A stretch of 38,797 nucleotides of DNA from a virus: positions 1 through 38,797 of the IMG/VR virus record IMGVR_UViG_3300045119_000374, one strand, 5' to 3'. The number at the start of each line of letters is the position of its first letter. Within the stretch, counting starts at the first letter, position 1. The notes under the pieces were generated by a model. That model worked only from the letters and a program-made list of their open reading frames with translations. It did not search any database and was not told the DNA's origin. A program made the position numbers and the translations under genes. Of the stretch, positions 29,843-37,560 are shown piece by piece.

Positions 29843-29918
29843 GCAGGGGTTGGCCGAGCTTCCGCAGGATCAATAAGACAGGCTGATATCCCGGCGGTTC
29901 ACGGTCGGTGAAAAAAAG

Positions 29919-29935
29919 ATGCAGAGAGTCTGCAT
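29919..29935. promoter_or_regulatory. Operator copy 2 (ATGCAG-N5-CTGCAT)
   Basis: ATGCAGA-gag-TCTGCAT, a perfect 17-base palindrome, precedes the rightward early promoter. Its centre is 31 bases from copy 3 (about three helical turns), so cooperative binding is possible. Confidence 0.85.
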
Positions 29936-29942
29936 CGCCATA

Positions 29943-29971
29943 TTGACTGATGCAGAAATTCTGCATAAGGT
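29943..29971 (+). promoter_or_regulatory. Rightward early promoter with operator copy 3
   Basis: TTGACT (29943-29948) with CATAAG (29964-29969, 15 bases) or TAAGGT (29966-29971, 17 bases). Operator copy 3, ATGCAGAAATTCTGCAT (29950-29966), fills the spacer. Together with copy 2 it flanks the -35, which is what a repressed early promoter looks like. Confidence 0.7.
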
Positions 29972-29996
29972 GGCCTCCAGACACACGGAGGCTATC

Positions 29997-30428
29997 ATGC
30001 TCAACAAGGCGCATTTCGACGACTCCCGGTTTGATGCGGATTTACTTGGCGACACGCACGGTGCCCACGGCGTCGCTGGCGCGAATGGCGAATTTTACCA
30101 GGCAATACTACCGAAGCAAGAGGTAAAACGCGCCAGGACTCGCTTTAATTGTGCGCCAATACTTGACCGCGCGTATAATGATTGCGCGCTTTCGCCACAA
30201 CCGCGCGCGTGGCCCAATGAGGCAGCCTGTAACGGACTGTCTCCGTCGTCAACCACACATAGCGAGTGCCCTCGCTGCGAGGATGGCGTGGCGTTCCACG
30301 GCAACGATCCGGCCGGCGGTGTTCGATGCGAGGTTTGCGATGGCGCGGGCGTGCTCGAGGTCACGTGCGGTCTGTGCGCCGAGGAGGTGCTGGCGGACAG
30401 GCACCGCGTGATCGAGAGGGTGGCATGA
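29997..30428 (+). CDS. Early protein with DnaJ-like zinc motif
   Basis: The protein has 143 residues. ATG 29997 follows GGAGG by six bases, so the longer frame from 29919, which would run across the operators, is not used. The C-terminal half has C-x2-C pairs (CPRCEDG, CEVCDGAG, CGLC), the C-x2-C-x-G repeat of DnaJ-type zinc fingers. The first half is unstructured. It is the first gene under the repressed promoter. Role unknown. Confidence 0.75.
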   Translation: MLNKAHFDDSRFDADLLGDTHGAHGVAGANGEFYQAILPKQEVKRARTRFNCAPILDRAYNDCALSPQPRAWPNEAACNGLSPSSTTHSECPRCEDGVAFHGNDPAGGVRCEVCDGAGVLEVTCGLCAEEVLADRHRVIERVA

Positions 30429-30634
30429 GCGCGGATCGCCCCTCACGGGTCCAGGGCGCCGCCGGGTATTACGACACCGTCGACCCCTGGGACCGTCGCG
30501 CCGACGACATTCTGCGTGTGGAGGTTCTTACTTCATGGTGCCGGCGACACATCGAGCCGCCGCCAGCCGCCATCCTTTACGACGCCACGGCCGCGATCGA
30601 GCGGCTGAAACAGGAGGCGCGCGATGAGCGATGA
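30425..30634 (+). CDS. Small early protein
   Basis: The protein has 69 residues; ATG 30425 overlaps the previous stop as ATGA. It starts MSADRPSRVQGAAGYYDTVD and has a helical C-terminus (ILYDATAAIERLKQEARDER). A WLKQEARDDG-type ending recurs in the next gene. No known function. Confidence 0.7.
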   Translation: MSADRPSRVQGAAGYYDTVDPWDRRADDILRVEVLTSWCRRHIEPPPAAILYDATAAIERLKQEARDER

Positions 30635-30827
30635 GTATGGCGATGAGTATGCCCGCGCCTGCTTGGAGATGCTGATCGTCAATCGTGGCGGCATCCCCAA
30701 AGCGTGCGACTTTTGCAAGCAGCCATTCACCGTCGCGCGGTATCCCGTGCCCGAAGAGGGTCGCGCGTGGGCGTGTCGCGAGTGCGAGGCGGTCTGGCTG
30801 AAACAGGAGGCGCGTGACGATGGGTGA
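30624..30827 (+). CDS. Small zinc-finger early protein
   Basis: The protein has 67 residues and starts MSDEYGDEYARACLEMLIVN. CDFCKQPF then CRECEAVWLKQ is a C-x2-C...C-x2-C zinc ribbon. The C-terminal LKQEARDDG echoes the LKQEARDER end of the previous gene, suggesting a short internal duplication. It overlaps both neighbours. Confidence 0.7.
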   Translation: MSDEYGDEYARACLEMLIVNRGGIPKACDFCKQPFTVARYPVPEEGRAWACRECEAVWLKQEARDDG

Positions 30828-31215
30828 AGCAGGTGCCGTCTCTCCGGCTGTCACCCCCGCTCGTCTACTGGAATTGGGGTCCATCCTGATTAACCGACGA
30901 GTGGCCGGGGCGGCTTCTGGCGGATCGCGTCCCCGTTCGTTCTCTCTCCCGCCAACGAAGATGCCCGATCATACTGACGTGATGGAGAATGTCCACATGC
31001 TGTCTGAGGAACTACGCAATCTCGCGTTGTGGATGCGGACGCGGCAAAAGTTTCGCGCGCGTCGTGACGTGCCGTGCGATGCTTACGGTGTGGAACTGGC
31101 GATCGAGCGGCTCGACGAACTGGCCGAGGAAGCCGAGCGACTTGAGGGGGCCACGCGGATGCTGAGCGGTGCCGAGATCGCTGAACGCGTGGCGGTCGAA
31201 GGTGTCGGGCGATGA
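30820..31215 (+). CDS. Early protein, unknown
   Basis: The protein has 131 residues. ATG 30820 sits nine bases after GGAGG; GTG 30814 is too close to that site. After a disordered start, MLSEELRNLALWMRTRQKFR and VELAIERLDELAEEAERLEG form charged helices, possibly coiled coil. No domain is recognised. Confidence 0.7.
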   Translation: MGEAGAVSPAVTPARLLELGSILINRRVAGAASGGSRPRSFSLPPTKMPDHTDVMENVHMLSEELRNLALWMRTRQKFRARRDVPCDAYGVELAIERLDELAEEAERLEGATRMLSGAEIAERVAVEGVGR

Positions 31216-31234
31216 GAACGCCGCCGGAGCCGGA

Positions 31235-31354
31235 GTGACCCGCCGCCGTCACCCCGGCTGGATGGAGGCGCTCCAGCTGTTCCTGACCGCCATGCTGGCG
31301 TGGCTGCTGCTGATCGGCGTGGTGTGGCTGGCGATCGAAGCGGTGGCGCGCTGA
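31235..31354 (+). CDS. Tiny membrane protein
   Basis: The protein has 39 residues and starts at GTG 31235 (GGAG five bases upstream), reading MTRRRHPGWMEALQLFLTAM; the longer frame from 31169 overlaps the previous gene. One hydrophobic helix (LFLTAMLAWLLLIGVVWLAI) follows a basic start. It is last in the early operon. A lysis or superinfection role is possible but unsupported. Confidence 0.6.
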   Translation: MTRRRHPGWMEALQLFLTAMLAWLLLIGVVWLAIEAVAR

Positions 31355-31370
31355 TAGAGCAAGGCGTGAG

Positions 31371-31835
31371 TTATTCCGCCGCGTCCGCGAACAGGTCGCC
31401 CGTCTTCGGCTCGCCCAGCATGTGCGTCAGCCGCTTCCGAAGCCCCGCATTTTCCTTAAAGCCAAGCAGTGTGCGCGTGCGAAACCCGCAAAACCGCTTA
31501 TGTTCCTCGTAGGTCTTCCAGACCTCATCACAATTCAGGATGTAGGCGTTCGCGGTGCCGACTTTGGCGACGACGATCGCGTTGCTCTCCGCCAGATATT
31601 TGATCGCTCGCCGGATGGTCCTCTGATGTAGGTCCAGTTCCTCCGCGATCAGGTCGATCGTACAGCAGAGCGCATTATCATGGCCGCAGTGCTCAGTCAG
31701 GAACACCCAGACCCGAGCCGTTGCCGCGCCGCCCCGAAGGCTGATCAACTCTTTCAGCCGGGTGAACCCCCGATCATAGATCTTGGTGAAGCGAGGACCG
31801 GATGGGGTGTTCGCCGTGTCACGTATAGAGGTCAT
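31371..31835 (-). CDS. Winged-helix replication-initiator-like protein
   Basis: The protein has 154 residues. ATG 31835 has GGAAGG six bases upstream; a longer frame to 31934 runs across the operators. A wHTH segment reads CTIDLIAEELDLHQRTIRRA, then YLAESNAIVVAKV, followed by NAYILNCDEVWKTYEEHKRF and CGFRTRTLLGF. I associate this HTH-plus-TRTL pattern with small plasmid replication proteins in alphaproteobacteria. It is preceded by repeated palindromes in its promoter, as for self-regulated Rep genes. Initiator function is inference; it may be just a regulator. Confidence 0.62.
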   Translation of the reverse strand: MTSIRDTANTPSGPRFTKIYDRGFTRLKELISLRGGAATARVWVFLTEHCGHDNALCCTIDLIAEELDLHQRTIRRAIKYLAESNAIVVAKVGTANAYILNCDEVWKTYEEHKRFCGFRTRTLLGFKENAGLRKRLTHMLGEPKTGDLFADAAE

Positions 31836-31864
31836 TTTCAGCCTTCCCATGGACTCAGAAATCC

Positions 31865-31948
31865 CATATACGGATTTTCGTGTCCTGACAACGGACAGAT
31901 AGAGGACATAGCTCATGTCCCCTATTGAGGACATGGCTCATGTCCCCT
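31865..31948 (-). promoter_or_regulatory. Promoter and palindromic repeats of the Rep-like gene
   Basis: A 22-base unit GAGGACATRGCTCATGTCCCCT occurs at 31902-31923 and 31927-31948 (period 25 bases), each containing GGACAT-N5-ATGTCC. A related TGTCC-N7-GGACA lies at 31881-31897, and its spacer is TTGTCA on the minus strand, a -35 box for TATATG (31870-31865) 15 bases downstream. The half-sites therefore enclose the -35, fitting self-repression by the Rep-like protein. Confidence 0.72.
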
Positions 31949-32154
31949 TTGCGGCTGGAAGGTATTGATTTTGTTAGACGTTTTATTCGCTCTTTCTCTG
32001 TCTTCAGAGGGGGCCGGAATTACGCCCGCCGGAGCGACCGGCGACGAGTCTGGCGAGGGCGGGCGTGAGGCTGGCCACAGAGCGTTAATGAGCGCGCCCG
32101 CCTCGCGCGGATGCGAGAAAGATTGCTTATGAAAGAAGGGAGCGCGATCACATC
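31949..32154. other. Non-coding region with GC-rich inverted repeats
   Basis: After an AT-rich patch (about 31958-32002) comes ACGCCCGCC (32022-32030) facing GGCGGGCGT (32058-32066) over 27 bases, with a competing smaller hairpin GCCGG (32028-32032)/CCGGC (32038-32042). No open frame is seen. It may be part of an origin, a structured leader, or the promoter region for the gene at 32155. Confidence 0.5.
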
Positions 32155-32406
32155 ATGAAGAAAAAACAGCCCCGGCAGACACCGCGTAGAAAACCGATAC
32201 GCAAAAATTCCGGGCGGGCGGCACGAGAGCGTGAACTCGCCCTTGAACGCTGGATGGCGATTAACGTGGATGAGCCGGTAGAGATGGCCTCCGTGCCCGA
32301 TTATCCGCCGATGCTTGATTATGGTCTGGATGAAAACTTGAACGAGGGTCGTGAATGGCTCGCTGGGGGAGACTGGCGCGGAAAACAGATTGGGGGAGGC
32401 GCGTGA
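32155..32406 (+). CDS. Small basic protein
   Basis: The protein has 83 residues and starts MKKKQPRQTPRRKPIRKNSG. The first 35 residues are very basic, suggesting nucleic-acid binding; the C-terminus is acidic with Pro and Gly. A purine-rich AAGGGAG lies 13 bases upstream, farther than usual. The stop overlaps the next start as TGATG, supporting it as real. No family is recognised. Confidence 0.68.
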   Translation: MKKKQPRQTPRRKPIRKNSGRAARERELALERWMAINVDEPVEMASVPDYPPMLDYGLDENLNEGREWLAGGDWRGKQIGGGA

Positions 32407-32612
32407 TGATCGATTTTACCGGGCTGGCGACCGCGTTTTCGCTGATGTGGTACCTGGGTTGGGCGTTAGCTCTTCTGTTCTGCTTGTTGGTGTGGTTCGC
32501 GGTCAGCGGTATCGAGGTTGTGAGAAAGTTACGCGCGGGTGACCGGCTTACCCTGGCCTGCGTGATCTCTTTCGGGATCTGGATTGCCCCCCTCGCGCTC
32601 TTCCTGTTTTGA
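32406..32612 (+). CDS. Two-helix membrane protein, possible holin
   Basis: The protein has 68 residues and starts at ATG 32406, overlapping the previous stop. Two hydrophobic helices (FSLMWYLGWALALLFCLLVW and LTLACVISFGIWIAPLALFL) flank a short basic loop (VVRKLRAGDR). Size and topology fit a class II holin. It converges on the last ejection-protein gene, with no gap. It is the best holin candidate here, but this is only inferred; no endolysin adjoins it. Confidence 0.65.
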   Translation: MIDFTGLATAFSLMWYLGWALALLFCLLVWFAVSGIEVVRKLRAGDRLTLACVISFGIWIAPLALFLF

Positions 32613-34622
32613 TTACCGCTGATTGGCCAGGAAACCAAGCAACCCCGCCACGCGGGGGTTCTCGATTGGCAAACGCGGCCCGGATGGCGTGGACGCTACC
32701 TTGATGCCCAAGGGGCTGGTAAGACCACGACGCACGAGCGAAGGCCACAAAACGTCGGCTCCCAACATCCCCGCGCCAGCTTTCGGGCCGCCCATGGTAG
32801 CGGCCATTATGGCCCTCGGGGCCATTTCCATCAATCGGCTGGTCGGCGCTGTTTTCGATGTGTTCATGTTCTTCTCGACCGATCTGAGTTGATCAGCGAC
32901 CGTCACCAGATCATCCAGTTTCTGAGAAACAAGAGGATCGCTGAACAAAGCGCGCGTCCCTTCGGGATCGTCCCGCATTTGCGCTCTCGCATTGGTCAGG
33001 AACGTTCCGGTGGATACGTCTCCTTGCTGGGATGGTTTCGCCATCTGCATGTCTCGCAATTTCGCCGCCGCGATCGCGTCAGCCGCCACCGGTAGTTGAT
33101 CGCGTAGTTGCTGTTGCGCGGTATTGTCACGCAAAAGCGTGCGCGCCACGTCATCCGGGCGCATGGTTTCCTGGCCCTGATTGTTCCGCTGAATGATCCT
33201 GGAAAGTGTGCCATCGATGAACTGGTGCCCATCGATCGTGACCTGATTGGCCGCGTTGAACAAACCTCCCTGACCATGTTGGTTCGCGGTGTCCTTCATT
33301 CCTTCCGCGAGACCGCCATAGATCCCCTTGAGTTGCGACGCGCTCATGTTGCCGGTGATATCGGTCGTGCCCATCGCGTCACCAATCTGGCTTTTGAGTG
33401 CCTGCGCCTGCTCCCAGGTCAATGTCTTGCCGGACGGAACATCGGTGTTCAACGCGTCCAGCCACTTCCTGGCCTGCGCCGATGCGAAGGCCCGCTGATT
33501 TTCAGGCAGGCTTGCGAGGGCGGGTGGCGAGGCGGCGTATTCAAGCGCCTTCCGGTAAGGCGCCGGATCAACCGACGCCCCGGCCATACGTTGATTGAGA
33601 GGGTCCCAGACCGCCTGCTGCTTCGCGGGGAATGTATTCTTGATCCAGTTATAGGCTTCGTTCTGCGCCACCGTGCCGGCGTCCTGCATCGTTCTGATCG
33701 GCGGTTGACCGGGCGGTGACAACAGATGCGCCGTATCGTCCACGGCGCGGCCGAAATCATCCACCATTCCTTGCTGCGCCGGCTGCAGATTGCTGCCAGT
33801 GCCAGAATAGGTCGCTTCAGCGCGTTGCACTTCGGGACGGTCGGTTACCGCGCCCATGGAACGCGGCCTGATAAGCAGTCGATCGAGCGCCTCGGCGACC
33901 GGCGTTTTCACGCCCTCATACATATTCCGCAATACGCCGGCCGCATCACTGAGAGCCGACACGCCGCCAGCGCCGATGATGTTTCCGGTGAGCCGAGCGG
34001 CGGGTTTCGCCCAATCGGGCACGAAGGGTGACGATGCGGCGGCCTCTCCGGCTCCGGCCCCCGCGCCACCAGCCACTACCTGGGTCGCCGCGAGCGGAGC
34101 GGATGTCACGGGAGCGGAGCCAATCATTGGGCGCACCAGCGTGGGCGCTCTGGCCACGAACCCCGGCGCGGCGGTGCCAACCCCCATGGGTGTGAGCATG
34201 GCGCTCCCGCCACGGATGATTTCAGCGTTCCGCTTTTCCTCCGACGTTCGCGCCTCCGGCACACCGAGCGCGGTCACGCCCCGGTCGAGCATGGTCGATG
34301 GCGCCTCGATCCGGGGTGTGTTGGGGTCTCCAAACGTGTTCCCGAGCCACCGCCCCGGCCACGTCATGGCATCCACCGCCGCCGCTGGCAGGCTGGTCAT
34401 CCCCTCGACCGCGTTCCGCGTGCCAAGGCCAAGGCCGCGTCCCACGTCGCTGATGACGCCGGGGCCATGATCGTTGCTGGGCACCTTGTCGTAGGATGTG
34501 GACAAGACGCCGAGCGGCACACTGCGCGCGAGCGGATCAGTGGCCGGTGTATCGGAGGGGGCCGTCTCACCAGAGGGACCGAATGGCACTGAACTGGCGA
34601 CGGGATCAAAATCATCAGCCAT
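32613..34622 (-). CDS. Large ejection / internal virion protein
   Basis: The protein has 669 residues and starts MADDFDPVASSVPFGPSGET at ATG 34622, one base after the upstream stop. It is Ala/Gly/Pro-rich, with a VPSNDHGPGVISDVGRGLGL segment, long helical parts (PSGKTLTWEQAQALKSQIGD, NQVTIDGHQFIDGTLSRIIQ) and no catalytic motif. A start that leads into VGRGLGLGTRNAVEGMTSLP and EARTSEEKRNAEIIRGG is typical of podovirus DNA-transfer proteins. It probably forms part of the trans-periplasmic channel during DNA ejection. Confidence 0.75.
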   Translation of the reverse strand: MADDFDPVASSVPFGPSGETAPSDTPATDPLARSVPLGVLSTSYDKVPSNDHGPGVISDVGRGLGLGTRNAVEGMTSLPAAAVDAMTWPGRWLGNTFGDPNTPRIEAPSTMLDRGVTALGVPEARTSEEKRNAEIIRGGSAMLTPMGVGTAAPGFVARAPTLVRPMIGSAPVTSAPLAATQVVAGGAGAGAGEAAASSPFVPDWAKPAARLTGNIIGAGGVSALSDAAGVLRNMYEGVKTPVAEALDRLLIRPRSMGAVTDRPEVQRAEATYSGTGSNLQPAQQGMVDDFGRAVDDTAHLLSPPGQPPIRTMQDAGTVAQNEAYNWIKNTFPAKQQAVWDPLNQRMAGASVDPAPYRKALEYAASPPALASLPENQRAFASAQARKWLDALNTDVPSGKTLTWEQAQALKSQIGDAMGTTDITGNMSASQLKGIYGGLAEGMKDTANQHGQGGLFNAANQVTIDGHQFIDGTLSRIIQRNNQGQETMRPDDVARTLLRDNTAQQQLRDQLPVAADAIAAAKLRDMQMAKPSQQGDVSTGTFLTNARAQMRDDPEGTRALFSDPLVSQKLDDLVTVADQLRSVEKNMNTSKTAPTSRLMEMAPRAIMAATMGGPKAGAGMLGADVLWPSLVRRGLTSPLGIKVASTPSGPRLPIENPRVAGLLGFLANQR

Positions 34623-34623
34623 T

Positions 34624-36894
34624 TCATTTCACCAGTTGCAGGCCGCCGCCGGGGGATCGATACAGCGTGCCGACGCCTATGTTGTTATCCGCCGCCCATT
34701 CCCGGCGCCGTTGTGCCCATCCGGGATCGGGATCATTGCGATGATCCCAGAGATCCTGAGCAATCTTCGGCACGATCGGGTATTTTGTTTCCATGGTCTG
34801 CTGCGCTCTGTCTATCGCATCTGCCATGTTCGTTCCTGGCCGGGACATCTCCTTGTTAACCTCGACATTGAAACGAATTTTCGCCTGTTGCGCCTGCTTC
34901 AGATATCCGATGACGGCGGAACGGGTAGTCTGGTCCTGATAAAGATTTGGACCCATGCCCTGAATGAAGTTGAGATCGCGATCCGACAACGACCCCATCG
35001 CCATGCCCTGCCGCAGCGATTTGATCACACTGGAAATACCGGTCTGCAGCATTTGCGTGGCCCCGGCTTCACCTTTATCCGCCAGACCAGCCTGCGCCAT
35101 TCGGTTCAGAACCGTGGTGTCTCCCCACGGGACGGTAGCCCAGACGTTGGGTTGTTTCACGTTGTCAGACAACGCCTTCAGACCATCCAGTTCGCTGATC
35201 GAGCCGCGCGCGGCGTTTGCCTCAGTATCAAGCGCGGTCAGCGTTTTCTCATTTCTGGAATTGATGGTCGCCTTGTCATTGCTAAGACGTGACTGCTCGC
35301 CTGTCGCGGTGATCTCGGCCAGTTTATAGCGTTGCGCCTGATCCGCCTGCTGCTGTTTCAGGTAGTCATCCAGCATCTTGGCGTGGGTGTCCTGCTGCTG
35401 CCTGAAATCCGCCTCGTGGAATTTAAGCAGCGCGTCGGTCGCCACTTTGGCCGCGTCGGTCTGTGACCCCAGCACCTTGGTCATGTTGGTGCCGAAGTTG
35501 CTTTCGGCCCTCTGCACGTCGGCCGGCGTCAGGGCCGCCTGTCGCTCGTGCACGTAGGCGTCCTGGATCGTCTTCACCGCCTGCTGCTGCTCCGGGGTGA
35601 ACGTTCCCGGCGGGATCAGGCCGGGCGGGATCTGCGATGGGGTGTAGCGGAATACGGGCGGCCCCGAGCCGGGTGCCGGGGGCGCCATGGCGGGGTCTGG
35701 AGACGCCGCCGGGATTGTCCCCTGCCCAGGAGGCGCCAGCGGCCCGGTGGCCGGCCCCACCTGACCGGGCAGCCATGGCACGTCCGGAGGCGCGGCTGCC
35801 TGCGTGGTTGGCCCTGGAGGCGGCGCGGAAGGCGCGCTGCCGGCGCCCGGCCCGGCCACCTGAACGGGCGGCGGCATCTGAATCGGCGCTCTGGAATCGC
35901 CGCCCAGAGCGGCTGGTGGCACTGGGACGCCAGGAGCGGCGGCTGGTGGCGCGGCCGCCCCGGTAACAGCCGTCAATGCGCCAGGGCGATAGCGATTGAC
36001 GTTGGCGACATAGTTCGGGTCGCCGCCGCCGTTGTAGTTCTTCAGCGCCGCGTTCACCGTCGCCGGATCGGAAAAGTCGGTGCGCGGGCCGCCGCGTGCC
36101 TTGAGGTAGTCGGCGGCGAAGTTGATGTTGACGCGCGGGTCTTTCAGTGTCGCCGGATCGATGCCGGTCATGCCGAAGCCTGGATCTTTCGCGGTGGACG
36201 GCTTGATCTGATGCAGGCCGATTTCTCCGGCGCCGCCGACCGCGTTGGGATTGAACCCGCTTTCCTGCTTACCTTGCGCGATCAACACGTCGACCGGGAT
36301 GCCGGTGCGCGCCGACGCCTCCTGATAGATCGGCAACAATTCAGGGGGCACCGCGATCGAGCCGCCGGTCGCGATGCTGGTTCCCGGCGGGGGCGTTCCG
36401 GGTTTTCCACCGCCGCCCACCGTGTAAGGCACTCCGGCGACCGCCCGTTGGTTCGCCTGCAATTGCAGCAGCGGAATCGCTTCCTTGATCCGCGCGAGTT
36501 GATCCTGCCGCGCTTCCCTGGCCGCCTGATACTGCGCTGCGGCCAGCGCGGCCGCCGACCGCTGGTCCTGGCCGACCGACTCTTGCGCGCCTTGCAATCC
36601 GGTCGCCAACGAACTGAGCACGTTGGGGCGCACCGCGTGCGGTCCCGAAGCCAGCAGCATGTTGATGCCGAAGTTCAGCAGCGCGCGATTGCCCGCCGCG
36701 TCCGCCTCGCCGCCGCGCAGCTGATAGCCAGCCGGCGCGCCACCCAGCACGCGACCCAGCAGGCCGGTCCAACTCGGTGACGTGCCATCGTCCGGCGTGC
36801 CGGTTGGTATGGTTGGCGCCGGCTGCCTCAGTTGTCGCTGAAGATCGGCGATCGCGTCGGCGGTGTTCGGGATCTGGGTGTCGGTGTCCGCCAT
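34624..36894 (-). CDS. Internal virion protein with lytic transglycosylase domain
   Basis: The protein has 756 residues. Residues about 182-305 are an SLT-type lytic transglycosylase: VPPELLPIYQEASARTGIPV, then AQGKQESGFNPNAVGG with catalytic Glu211, EIGLHQIKPSTA and YNGGGDPNYVANVNRYRPG. Pro/Gly-rich segments (306-420) lead to a long Gln/Lys-rich helical C-terminus (QQQADQAQRYKLAEITATGE). In podoviruses such ejected proteins open the peptidoglycan for DNA passage. It is not an endolysin, as it is large and within the ejection group. Confidence 0.88.
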   Translation of the reverse strand: MADTDTQIPNTADAIADLQRQLRQPAPTIPTGTPDDGTSPSWTGLLGRVLGGAPAGYQLRGGEADAAGNRALLNFGINMLLASGPHAVRPNVLSSLATGLQGAQESVGQDQRSAAALAAAQYQAAREARQDQLARIKEAIPLLQLQANQRAVAGVPYTVGGGGKPGTPPPGTSIATGGSIAVPPELLPIYQEASARTGIPVDVLIAQGKQESGFNPNAVGGAGEIGLHQIKPSTAKDPGFGMTGIDPATLKDPRVNINFAADYLKARGGPRTDFSDPATVNAALKNYNGGGDPNYVANVNRYRPGALTAVTGAAAPPAAAPGVPVPPAALGGDSRAPIQMPPPVQVAGPGAGSAPSAPPPGPTTQAAAPPDVPWLPGQVGPATGPLAPPGQGTIPAASPDPAMAPPAPGSGPPVFRYTPSQIPPGLIPPGTFTPEQQQAVKTIQDAYVHERQAALTPADVQRAESNFGTNMTKVLGSQTDAAKVATDALLKFHEADFRQQQDTHAKMLDDYLKQQQADQAQRYKLAEITATGEQSRLSNDKATINSRNEKTLTALDTEANAARGSISELDGLKALSDNVKQPNVWATVPWGDTTVLNRMAQAGLADKGEAGATQMLQTGISSVIKSLRQGMAMGSLSDRDLNFIQGMGPNLYQDQTTRSAVIGYLKQAQQAKIRFNVEVNKEMSRPGTNMADAIDRAQQTMETKYPIVPKIAQDLWDHRNDPDPGWAQRRREWAADNNIGVGTLYRSPGGGLQLVK

Positions 36895-36897
36895 GGC

Positions 36898-37545
36898 CTA
36901 CCCTAACAGCCCGCGTGGGCGATATGTGACCGGGGCACCGCTCAGTTGCCCCTGCTGATACGCCTCCTGCCGTCTGAGCAAGGCGTCCACGATGGCCGCG
37001 AGTTGCCTCTCACCGCCCTGTGGCTTGCCCACGGCGCCGGCGACAAAGGTTTGCTTTGGACCCGCCGATGCCGATGGCGCGGCCGCCTTGGCCGCCGTGG
37101 AGGCCGTGGTGCCGGCGCTCAGCAGCTTGCCGCCGGCCGAGAGTTTTTCGCCGGTCGAGGCGGTGTCCCACCACGCCCCCAGCTTACCGAGCAAACTGGA
37201 CGGAACGGTGTCCAGGGTAGCGCCCTGCACGGTGGGGCCGAGCAAGGGTCCAGAGGCATTGGCTGATATCCCCGCGTCCGCCGCCAGCGCCGGCTCCGCC
37301 GCGCTCGAGAGCGTCAGGAGGTCGGTCGGCGCCGTGGCCGCCGCTACCTCGGGCAGGGTCGCCGCCGCGATCTCCGGCGCCGTGGCCGCCGCTGTCCCTG
37401 CCGCCGCTGTCCCTGCCGCCGCCGTCGCGGCCAGATCCGCCGCTGTCGCAGCCGCCGCCGTTCCGGCCGCCGCTGTTCCGGCCGTCGCCGCCGTATCGGC
37501 CGCCGCCGCGAGCAGAGCGGCTTCGGTGATACCTCCGTCAGCCAT
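36898..37545 (-). CDS. Ala-rich internal virion protein
   Basis: The protein has 215 residues and starts MADGGITEAALLAAAADTAA. The first 100 residues are almost wholly Ala/Thr/Gly, forming helical repeats like small ejection proteins; the C-terminus (RQLAAIVDALLRRQEAYQQG) is a charged helix. It lies between the Gln-rich and transglycosylase genes with gaps of 15 and 3 bases. Ejection function is inferred from composition and position. Confidence 0.75.
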   Translation of the reverse strand: MADGGITEAALLAAAADTAATAGTAAAGTAAAATAADLAATAAAGTAAAGTAAATAPEIAAATLPEVAAATAPTDLLTLSSAAEPALAADAGISANASGPLLGPTVQGATLDTVPSSLLGKLGAWWDTASTGEKLSAGGKLLSAGTTASTAAKAAAPSASAGPKQTFVAGAVGKPQGGERQLAAIVDALLRRQEAYQQGQLSGAPVTYRPRGLLG

Positions 37546-37560
37546 CCGATGTGTCCCTGT

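Noticed and set aside
30095-30884. Minus-strand frames opposite the rightward early genes
   Set aside because: No coupling or ribosome sites, and they run against the ATGA-linked plus-strand genes with zinc motifs.
32641-32660. GC-rich AACCCC..GGGGTT stem near the end of the rightward genes, possible terminator
   Set aside because: Lies within the coding end of the 669-residue protein and has no T-run; too weak to call.
34624-36894. Endolysin
   Set aside because: SLT domain is embedded in a 756-residue ejection protein with long helical ends and lies in the ejection group; not a free endolysin.
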